Assembly (NCBI GenBank): GCA_905147135.1
Contig: LR990043.1
Location: forward strand, 9,211,057 to 9,275,056
Source of the DNA: Blastobasis lacticolella
Lineage: Eukaryota; Arthropoda; Insecta; Lepidoptera; Blastobasidae
Length of the DNA: 64,000 bases
Direction of reading: 5' to 3'
Part shown: positions 49,901 through 61,900 of the stretch, piece by piece
Position numbering within the stretch: position 1 is the first letter of the stretch
How the letters are laid out: each line of letters opens with the position of its first letter
Notes under the pieces: model-generated
The model's input: the letters and a program-made list of their open reading frames with translations, nothing else
Databases searched by the model: none
What the model was told of the DNA's origin: nothing
Made by a program: the position numbers and the translations under genes

Positions 49901-52900
49901 GCAAATCACTGGAAAACGTCAACATTCACTAACGCAACTAGCTCGAAACGAGTTCGCGCCGACCACTTTCGTCACCAGGTTCCAATTAATCGCAGACGCA
50001 GAGGTATCTTTCCAAGCATAAGCTTTAATGTTTTTTCGCCTATTGAATTAGCAATTGACATTCAGTGACGCATTGTTACAGCTATTGTTACGTTTGTGGA
50101 GCCGCCAAGGACGCGGAGAAATCTTATTAGTGGCGGTCACTGCGCGACTCACTGCCATGGACTGTTATTAATATTATCATCAAACTCAGACGGGCTCAAG
50201 TCACAAAGAGGCAACGCTTCCAGTGTAACGCCAATAACTAATTTTTTGTCAATATTTAAACGACAAATGCTTGTGATCTCATAATTTGTGAAAACGCTAT
50301 AGTACTGAGCACACGATTCATGATGCAATATAAGCCAATATTTTTAAAACTTGTAGTTCCCCAACAAAACCAAAACAAGTTGGTGTTTAATATATTTTAT
50401 GTTAGTCACACCCCACTCATGCAACGTTAGCATTACATAAAACAACCATGCGCAAAAGAGGTGTTTAAAAAGAAAAAAAAAATATCTAAAACATAATTTA
50501 TTATGTAAAAATATATCACAAAATAAAGGACAAACAAATAACATATTTTGACGATAAATAACTCATATAGGTCTAACAAAAATTAAGTACAAAAATCAAT
50601 CAAACTTACTTGGTAAAGGAAATTCGTAACAGCTAAAAACTTTTTAATTTTCAGTTTTATTTATCACAAAAGGCAGGCCTCTGGCGCACCTGTGTCACTA
50701 AATGTGGTTCTATTATCGCACGTCACCGCGCGATATGTACACAACAAAATTATCTGTATGATAATAAGGAACATGTGACGCGTATACGTTAACCTACAAC
50801 GCGAGCTCGCATCATAATATAATTCCAAAAAGCGCGGTGCAAACACTCTAAAACGTGATGGCACTCCCAAGCATCGCAGTGATAACAAAGCTTTATAATA
50901 CTATTGGATGTCTTACTTTAAATAGTGTATATAAATCTATTTATCTCTTTAAATGCAGCCTGGAATGCGCAATATTAAAATAATTCTCTGTTTTCATATC
51001 ATCATTAATAATAAAAGTATATAAAAATAAACAGTGAAATAAAGCTAAGCTAGTGCAAAATATGTATAATTAAAATAATTTCATTTTGCTTTAGTTTATT
51101 TGCAATTGAGCAATTAACGATTAAATTTTTCTGCAAGAGTCCCTTTCAAGGAGTTGTCATTCATTGCACTAAATAAATACTTTATGGCTAATAGCCAAAA
51201 AAATAAAATAATCTATTATTCATAACAAGTATTCTGTCTCACTCGTAACAATAAAAAATAATAAACTGAATAAAACAATCAAACTAAACAAACTAGCTGT
51301 CATAAACAACTTGCACGATTACAACACTAAATACTTCGTTTTAATAAATGCGGAATGTTACGTTATGTTATATTATACATACATTGACAATCAATTTATG
51401 TGAACCAAGGAAAATCAGTTCGTTATTGTCTGCCAGCAGTCTAGTGTTCAATCGTGACAAATTCACTATACTATTAGGTCGGCTTACACCAAATTATTAA
51501 ACACGTTTAACGTTTTTTGTATGAATTTTTCTGTTTAAACATCAGCTTAAATGCGTTTAAGAATTTGGTGCAAGCGTTCCTTAGGGTGTCACATTTACAA
51601 TACTAATAACAACTACGTAGGAGAACACTTACCGACGACCGATAAATAAGTCATGATAATAATTTATTAACGACTTTGCGACAACAAAAGTCAATAGACT
51701 AGATAAACACTTCAAACAACGTTACCTACGTAATTTTTATATCTCCTGTTGTTTCAATTATTCTTTCGGGAACAATGATTATGCAATAAAAGACCTAATG
51801 CAAAATAGAGATTGGCAACGGTCGTACGACCTTGGTCGTGCGACGGGAGTTTGTGAGGTCTCCTATGGGACGGGCAACGACCGTCGTACGACGGACGCCA
51901 ATTAGGACAGCGCCTTACACTGTGGAATCGTTCCGAAGCTAACTATTCAAATATCTAGACAGAGTTGTTTCGCCTCTGCATAAATGTTTATAGATAATGT
52001 GACGCCTTTTTCCCATAGGGGTAGGGGTAGGCACTTAGGCAGTCACCAACTCAGTGCATCAATATAAAGAGAGGCTATAACTAATATGTGATATGATAGA
52101 ATCAAATTAAATACCCAACTGTATTGAAGCATTGCTTGCGAAACCTTAAAGCTGCCGTATAGTCAAACGGTAGTATTCCCCTGTCACTACATAAAGCGAG
52201 CGATTACACTTTTTGATTCGTACCTCGTGAAAATTAGTTTTAAAATCAACGTGTTCATACTACATATTTATTGCTTTTGACTTCGTTTACGCAGAATTCG
52301 TTAAATGCACCGCAAGTCCTTTATCTAACTAACTTATTCCCGAAATTCGATAATCAAGGGACTTGTAAACTACGAAATGGTAATAAACAGACAGTGACTT
52401 TCGCATTTAGACGTCTAGAAAGTATCTATGACTGAGATCATCTACCAACCAGCGGGGCTATTGGCTAACTCAGTTGGTAACTGAATTTGACATTAGATCA
52501 TTCTACACTACGTAATCTACATTGGCCACTGGCTATAGCGTTTACCAAATTAGAGTAGTGTAATATTTATTTATGTCAAATTCAGTTGTCCACTGAGATA
52601 GCCAATAGCCCCTCAGATGATGTAACAGGTATAGATAACTCGAAACTACGCAACTCTTTCGCCGCGTCACAATCCACTGCCTCTCCACTAGGCACCCGAA
52701 GGCGTAATCGCTCGCCACTCAATCCGATGTACGAATGCTATAGGCTACAACCGCTGCTACAGACGCTATATGGTGTAGAGGTTCGCACTCACGGCGGCGT
52801 GCGCCGCGGCGCCGCGTAGAGACTTCACTTCCATCGCGAGGGTATGCACCTCAGCATTCAGACGCACCACCTGTATCAAGGGTTAGCTTAGATTTCTTTT

Positions 52901-55900
52901 TATTTACGCTATGCAGTGACAAACGAGCAGATAGACTTGATGGTAAGCGGTAACTGTCCCCCATAACATCTACGATTCATGCAAGGTTGCAACCGCAGGT
53001 GCGTCTCACTGTGAGGACTAAGATGAAATGCTTCATGTCTGTAATTGCGCTGGACCTTATCCTTCAAACCGGAACACAATGCAGCATAGTTGCTTGGCGG
53101 CAGAAATAGATAAGCCGGTGGTACGCACCCAGGCGGACTACTCAGGCTTGACAGAGTTATACCACCTGAGACAGTGATTCAACAAAAAAAAGACAAGAGA
53201 ACTGAGCGCAACAACGATAATTATGACCGTGAGGGCGTCAGTTGTCTTTTGTTCAGTATAGTTACTATACATATAGATGGCATGCTAGTTCTTTTTTAAG
53301 CCGTATTCGATTAAGCGCTCAATTGTTTCGTCTTTTTTCTATTGAAACGTAGGTGGTAGGTTATGTTATAGACGGAGGGATGACATCGAATGTTCTACGT
53401 AATTTTACAAAGTTATAAAATGTATAATGGGAGTTTAGTTGCAGTCAGGCTACCTGGACCTACTGGCAACGCGGTTGCGTTGCCGGGAGTTGAAGTTTAA
53501 ATTTTTTATTCACTATTTTTATGAAAAAGAAATGGCAAAAATTTATAGGTTCGACCAAAATTTTTGATAATTTCTACGATCCAATAAATCTCATTTTGTT
53601 TAATAAAAATTCTGTGAACATTTTTGAGCACCGAGTCCTCTAAAACGTAGCCAGCCGGGCTTAGCTGGCTAGCAGACTGTCGTAATGGTAATCCTGTCTA
53701 GACTACCAGAGCTCAGCTAAATAAATGTTATCTATACTAATATTATAAAGATAAAAGATTTGTATCAATGTTTCTAATGGATTACCTCAAAAACTACAGA
53801 ATTCTACATTATCACTGAGTAAGATAGGCTACTTTTCATCCCGGGAAAATAATAGGTTCCCGGGGGAAAGTTTATTGTTTACAGAGATCCGAACTGCGGA
53901 TGAAAGCCGCTGAAAACGGCTAGTTTGTTATAAAATGACCTGAAATTCTCGATTAGTCTAGTAAGTTCGGTTAACTACGTGAAGTCAATTTCTGCGTCAA
54001 GGTAAAAATCAAAACTGAATTTGCTTGACAGAATTCTACAGACAACTGAGGGTGCCTGTGTGGGGCTTTAGTCTTTCGTAGTTTTTATTGTTCTGACTAT
54101 ACAAAATTTGTATTGTAGTTGATTAAATTATATTCAGAGACAGCTACTCTAAGAAACCTATCAAGGTAACCTTGTTACTTGTGTATCTTATGTCGATCGC
54201 CATAGTCGGCGTGACGAAGTTCGTTCGTTCAAGCAATCGCCGATAGTACAAGTTCAAGTCCAAATTATTACTTGTTAAAATCGGTTCTTAATGGCCAACT
54301 CGATATGCTACCTACGCAGTTAGGTTATTAAATTGAAAGGGCAATCACATTGACATCATTATTACTTTTATGCCCAATTGCGCTAAACTTTATTAGACGA
54401 CGCTTAAGAAGACGCCTTACGAAATTCCTAAGCATTCAGAAGTCACAAAATCAGTGTTATAAATACTTAAGATTGACTTAGCAAGTTTAGACTTCACTTA
54501 AGGTTGATGTTGGGGTGCAGTACTTTTCTTATTAGGAATATCTTAAATCGTTTAGGACACAACTTAAGCTCGCCTAAGTTTAGTGCAAGACGACATACAT
54601 GCTTAGGTAATTCCATTACATCCAAGGTTACTACGGTACGGTAAACGACTAACTAAAGCCACAAACACATACCTTAGCCTCGCTATTGGCCAGATTCTGC
54701 CTGGTCTTCTCCAGGTCCGCGGTGAGGTTCAGCATCTTGTCGCGGAGCTCCGCCTTGTCGGCCTCCGCGCGGCGGCGCTCCGCCCCCTCCTCGCCGGCCT
54801 GCCGCGACAGCCGCGACACCTAGCACACGCTAATCTGTCACGAGTACGGCCTTTGGAAAACCTTCTATCGGGCCTTTCTATTACGCACCGCACGGTATGT
54901 AAAGCTATTTTAGGAAGGATATTTTAGGATGGAGGCAAACAAGCAAGCGGGCCACCTGATGGAAAGTGGTGGCCGACGCCTAAGGAACAGCGACGTCACC
55001 AGTGCATTACACCTAGCATACCCTAATCTGTCACGACCACTGCCGTTGAGGGGCCTTCTATCGGGCCTTTCTATGACGCACCACACAGTATGTTAATCTA
55101 TTCTAGGATGTATAGAGTGTATTGGATGTAGGCTAACAAGCAAGCGGGCCCCCTGATGGAAAGTGGTGGCCGACGCCTAAGGAACAGCAACGTTACCAGT
55201 GCGTTGCCCCCGTCTACTAGCAATGAGACCTAGAGAGGGACCCATGTCATAATCCAAAGGAAAGACTGTTCCACGGTGTTCCCCTTTGTGCCACTTGCAT
55301 CCGTGGGCTGCTTACGAACTTGTCTACTTACTATTACTATGAAATGGAGAAGTTTCATTTGGTTGCAATACCGGGTAAATAAAACTTGGCATCTGTGCCA
55401 TCCTCCACGTGTACCTTTACTTAACTGTCAAAGCGATGATAAAGAGGGGCACATGACAGTGATGAAGTGCCTATAGAAACTTGTGGCTTTAGTTATTTTC
55501 TAAGCATGTTGCTGAACCCAAGATGAAGCAATAACACATAAATGTTGAAAGTATATCTTTTACTTCCCACAACCACACGATAACTGTCAAAGCGACGATG
55601 TAACAAAAATGCAACAAAGGGGGCTCATGACAGCGATGAAGTGTCTACAGAAACTTGAGGTTTGGTTTTTTTTAAGTATGTTGCTGTACCCACAATGAAG
55701 CAATAACACAAAAATGGTGAATGATCTATGAATTATTCAGTATATCTGTAAGCCGATCGTCGAATTGGGCCAATCTAGATCTGCTTGGGCATCTCATTTT
55801 GACACTGCACCGATTTCACGCGGGACTCAGCGCTTTAGCACAACGCTTGAAACCTCTATTTCAAACACACATCACGATCGACAAAATACGACAATTAGCC

Positions 55901-58900
55901 CACAACATATACATTAAATGAATTGTTTTAATTGACCATAACTAGTTAATTGACTATCGAGGTCTATTGTTCACAATTTACACGTATCGATTGGAAAGCG
56001 GGAAGAAATGAATACTAAACCTCTTGCCTTGACGTCATACGTTGGTGGTGTTATATGAAACAGCTTTACCCATAGATTCCTATACATAGAACATAAAGCC
56101 ATAGGTGAAACAGTTTTCTTTGTATATCACCGCCAAATTACATACGACAGCAGGTGGCTTAGTACTTACTTCTTCCCACTGTGCGACAATACTGTAAATG
56201 GTACCCCCATGAACGTAACAATTACGAGTACATATGTACATAGAAAATTATTTGAATGATTAAGTTTTAACATAAAGGCTAGGTCATGCAAATACATGCT
56301 TATAAACATTATCAAAATTTGATATAGTTATTCTACTTACCATTATTTGGTTTTTACGATGTACGGTTACGCGTTATCTTTGTTTTATTACACATATCTT
56401 TATATTATTACACGTAGTTCGTATAGATAGCATATTTTTAAGAAAACAATTTAAAAAACACTGCTATAACCCGAAGACACCGTTATGCACAGAAATATGG
56501 TTGATGATTCCCATAGAAATACGAAAAACTCAAAAATATTTGGTGGGTGTAAGCGAAATGAATTTACGAATTTACGAGCACTTTTCGGCAAACATGATGA
56601 ATTTTACGATGCACGACAAAACCAGCTCTGATTCAAAGAAGTAAGTAAAATAGAAAGAAAAGAAGACTCAAAAATGTTAATTTTAAGAAAGGGATACGAG
56701 TACAAACTTGCTATGTCGATAAATAATAATAGTGTACTTGAGTAACGTTAGGCCATAATTGGTTATTATTATGTCTTGATCCGAAATCAACTAGATGGCG
56801 CTTAAGCGTGTGTGAGGTAAGCTGATGACATAATATTTCCATGCTATTGAACGGAATGCAATGGTGAAAAAATTACAGAAGGGTTTCACGATTCCAGATG
56901 GCGCTAGTGAGGTGTAAGGTCTATTGTCAAAATACTGTCATGCTATTGGACAGAAACATCTGATGTAAAAAGACGAATAAGTTCCAGCCAATGACACGGC
57001 TTTATTTTGACATCAGACCTCACGTCGCAGTAGCGCTATCTCGTGGATTTAGGAATCATGAAAACTCTCGGCTTTACAGTGACAATGGGCTGAATCTCGA
57101 ACTAGTGCCATCTAGTTAATATTCGGATCTAAGAAGCTAACACTTCCCATTCGCCAAATTTGTGCGAAGCCCTGTGCCGCAATAATAAGGCCTTTACCCA
57201 CTTAAGATGATAGTGATGATGATGAGTGTACAGTCGCCTGCAGAGAAGTAATCGGCAGGCAATCTGCATTGGACGTGTCCAAAATGACGGGTAAAGCGAT
57301 TGAATCTCAAATCAACTTTCTTGGCATACGACTGAAATTGTCATAGCAAAACAAAACCACACTTTGTAATTTCAACCATATGCGCAGAATACTGAGTTGA
57401 TTTTTAGTCGCTCTCGCCGTCAAGCAGAATACACGGAAATTGGACCCCTCCAGCATGCATGAATAGTAGCAGCGATTCCTCTGCAAACGACTATAGATGC
57501 CACTCTAATATGAGCTCGATATTTCACCGTGCTCTTAGTATTCGTCATAGTCACCTGCGTCTCCAACGAGGCGATTTGCCCGCTCCAAGAGGTCTTGACA
57601 TCAGCCAACGCCATCTTGGCCTCTTGCAGTTGTCGTGCCAGCACGGCGCGCTCGCGACACACCTGGTCGTATTGGGCGCAGCCGGTGGGTTGCAGCTCGC
57701 GTTTGTCTGCGGGTAGGGTACAGTAGTTAGCTTGGTTTGGCGTGAGAGACAAGAGCAACGTCATCTAGTGGCAATTCATCATCATCACAGCCCGTAACAG
57801 TCCACTGCAGGACTTAGGGCCTCTCCCACGAAAGGGGAGGTTAGGTTAGGTTAGCCATAATCTCCACGCTTGGCAGGTGGGTTGGAGATCGCAGTGTTTA
57901 AATATAACAATGGAAAACGCTGCTGCCCATTTTCCAGACTACGGAGACTCTTGATCTTTTGCCTCGAAAACATTAGTCGCCTTGTACGACACCCATGAGT
58001 GTAAGAGGTTGGTGCTATTCTACTCTGCCGGACACCACACGGCCAAGTGCCATCTAGTGGCAATTATGTAAACAATAATCTCACTTTGGGTTTCTGCGAT
58101 TTCAGATGGCGCTAGTGAAGCGTAAAGTCTATTGTCAAAATACTGCCATGCTATGGGATAGAAATAACTTCTATAAAATTACGAATCTATTCCAGCCAAT
58201 GACAGGGCTTTATTTTGACGTCAGACCTCACGTCGCAGTAGCGCCATCTCGTGGATTTCGAAAACCCTCATTATCTAACTGAGTATGTCGCAAGCAAGGA
58301 GCTATAGATTCTAAGTTTATTGTACGTGCCATATTAATACGACACAATCCGAAAGAATCCCTAATTAAGTTAACACCGTCTAATCCACGGCAAAAAACAG
58401 ACATTTCGCCTCCACTGGATTGCTCACGTGCTGCGCCCCAGAAATACGTAAATCTGTGCGAAAGAGATCCCGCGGAAGACTCAAGAAGCAATGTATAGAG
58501 ATCGGCGTGTCGGATGCGAGAGACACATGGCTTACGACGCGAGGATGCCGAAATCCGGTTGAAGTGGAAGGGAAAGATCAGGAAAGCGGACCCCGGCAGT
58601 ACCTGGGCTTGACCACTCAGATGATGATGATGAGAGTACAGTATCGTTATTAGTAATTCATCACTATGCACTGCCCGTTCAGTTCGCTGCTGGATAAATC
58701 AATGGAGGGGTTTACCACAAACTCGACGCTCGGCAGTTGCTTTCGTGATCGCATTGTCGAAAGTAAGTATACAACAGACAACGCAAGGGAGGCTCAAGTC
58801 AGCAATGGACTGTCTGTGCGAAAATCGCAAAGCGAAACCGTCAAAGAGGGCGCTAAATAACCAGTAATAACACTGTCTCATACAAAACAGAATGTTAGTT

Positions 58901-61900
58901 CTCAAAAACGCCACGCCGGCCGCTCTTTCCGTATCGCTAGATCTATACATAGTATAAAACCAAGTCACATCCCGCCGTCGGTCCCTATGTATCTATGTAC
59001 GCTTAGATCTTTTAGTGCAGTTTAAACAATATATAGTGATTCAAGACGAAGGTTTATAAGCAAGAAAAAGCATAGGTAGCGGTAATGTATATATGCGGTG
59101 TAAGTATACACGTCATCTCACCATCGTCATGCATGTGATGATGCGGCTGGTCCGGCGGCGCCGCTGCCCTGAGTACTGCAAGCGCATCCTCCAAGTCCTT
59201 GACCCGCGCCTCCGCTTCGCCACGCGCCGCTTCCGCGGAGGCGCGCTCGCGACTCCATTCCCGACGGGAGTGTTCCATCTCCTCCTGAATGGGAAAAACA
59301 CCCATTAATCGTTACAGCCAATAGCAGTCCATTGCAGGACTAAGGTCCTCTTCCACGAGATGGGTGGTTATTGCCATAATCTCCACGCTTGGCAAGCGGG
59401 TTGGAGATCGCAGTGTTATAAATATAAACAATGAAAAACAGGCAATTTCCGGCCTACAGAGACTCAAGTTTTGCCACGAAAATATTAGTCGCCTTGTACG
59501 ACACCCACGAGTGTAAAGAGGTTGATGCTATTCTACTCTGCCGGAGACCATACGGGTTACACACGCATATCATATCGAATATAATTGCAAGGGAAACCCG
59601 GAAGATCGACGTGTAATGAACATGATACATTCTTATCGTGGTAATTTCTTGGTCTAGTTTACATTTATGCCTGGATATCACCATCATCAACCGGAAATAA
59701 CAGTCCGCTGCTGGACTTGTCTCATCCACACCACCAGTTGAGGATTTTTTGGCCAAACCACCCTTGATAGGCGTGTTGAAGATCGCAGTGTTTTAATTAC
59801 ACTATCACTACCCTTAGGCTGAATATGAATATAGAGGTTCTAGCGACACTCGTAAGTCGAAAGAGTTGGTGCAATCTTTTATTAGGCGACACCATACGGC
59901 CAACGCAACGTCAATGACGCACTATTCCTAATCTGCTTCAATATGGCGTAGCGGCCATGTGCTACTGTTTCAGTATTTCAACAACAAATACCATTAGTAA
60001 TATTGACAAAGATTTATAAAATTAATATTAAAAGGGGTTTGCAGATAGTTTTTAAAATTTTATGGAATACCTACTAGAAGTCAGACTCATTAAGATAATT
60101 GGTAGCAGTCACCAACTCAGAACACCAACAGCAAATAACATAGTGATAATTATAAATATTTATAACAGTGAAGCCAATAAAAAGTGCTCGCAGATAGTTA
60201 CTTAAATTATAATGAGATACCTACTAGAAGTCAGACTCATTAAGTTAATTGGTACCTAAGAGATAAGCTTGTCATAGTATGTCCTTGCAGTTAAATTTAG
60301 ATGGATGGAGTTGTATGTTATGTAAACCTTACTTTTAAAATTAAGTATATTTACGTAAAAAATGTCATCATTATGTCTATCATTTATAAAATCCATAGGA
60401 ACCGCATTGCTTTTGCACGCTGAGCAGCGTGTGTTTTACAGATTGCAGTAAGCTTTAGGTGACGTAGGAGTTGATTTAAAATACATATTTCTAACCAGAC
60501 AAAGCATTGCGCCAACACCGACCTTGTTAAAACTAAACTCGCTAAGTCACTCTTAACTTTATGACACATACACATAAGAAGTCAACGTAACCAAGTTTAG
60601 TGCCATCAAGCATATAGTGTTTGGCGGTGGAAGAAGAAGACAGCCGCCAATGTTGGCAAGCGAAGATGGGGAGAAGGCGGAAAAGGGTAATTACTCACCT
60701 GGCCGGGTGTTGTGACCAGGGGACCAAGGGTCCGACAGTTGGTCTTCGGAAGTAGTGTATATGCTGTGAAAGTTAGCACACTCCACTAGCGCGATGTAGA
60801 ACGGTCAGCGCCATCTATGTGCGGATGCTTGCCAACCTTGTGTTGGTGTACCCGTAATGTGAGTATTGTTGAGTTTCTCTATTAGAGCGATAGAGGTCCC
60901 TACAAATGTCTTACAGGCTAACAAGATAGGACCTCTGCCGTTGAAGATTGCAGTGTTAGTGTTACTGGTCAGTGTTGTCTTCTTTTAGGCTTCTCACAAA
61001 CGAGCAGACAGCCCACCTGATGGTAAGTGGTAACTGTCGCCCATAACATCTACAATTCCCACATTTAGGTTGCAGGTAACAAAAATACAGAACCGTAGGT
61101 GCAGGCAATGCCTCACTGCATTACTAAGATGAAATGCCTTATGCCTGTAATTTCGCTGACTACCCTATCCTTCAAACCGGAACACAACAGTGCAAGCATT
61201 GTTGCTTTGTGGCACAAATAGATAAGGGTATTTCAAAACACTACAATCCGAGCCAAGCCAACTGTGGAGGATTTTAGAAAAGCCCTCAACTAATGTAAAG
61301 GTTACTCAAATCCAGCAGTGGACTATTATGGAATGTATTGATAACATTGAGGAGGTATTATTATAGTGGATTTACTAGTGATCACCCGCATAGTTAGGGT
61401 TTAGCGTGTTATCATGGGTACAGAGATTTCTATGTGTATTTAGCACTAACAGCGTAGTTTAACAGATATATCCATCTAATGTCAAATCTTCCTTACAAAC
61501 TTTCACATACAAGTATTTGGAAAGAATAGGCTGTGTTATAGAGGTTTTACATGTACTGTAAAAAACTAAGTATATTATGTAAGTGCATACTTATATATAT
61601 ACATACAATACATATCATGTTTGAAGTAGGTGTTTCAAACTGCCTTTATCAAACTGTTACAATACTACAATAAGGAAAGCGACATTTTCTTCATGCTTGA
61701 GTGGATACTAAAAAACAACATTTAACCTAGGTAGGTGTGACAAAACTGTGAAATATTCAAGGTCATACAATCCAACCAATTAATGTCAACAATATTATTT
61801 GAGACCAAACTCACTACTATAACAAATACCTATAATATTTAATTACATAATGAAAAAAATTTAACTATATTGAAATTGGTGTGGTCACAGGTCTTTACCC

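Larger units (their letters stand above)
49418..52792 (-). other. Golgin intron 8, 3.4 kb
   Basis: AT-rich. Holds a foldback at 51488-51578 (CTTACACCAAATTATTAAAC / GTTTAAGAATTTGGTGCAAG), the MITE at 51806-51915 and the MITE at 52454-52612. No exon was seen in 49420-51480. Confidence 0.55.
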
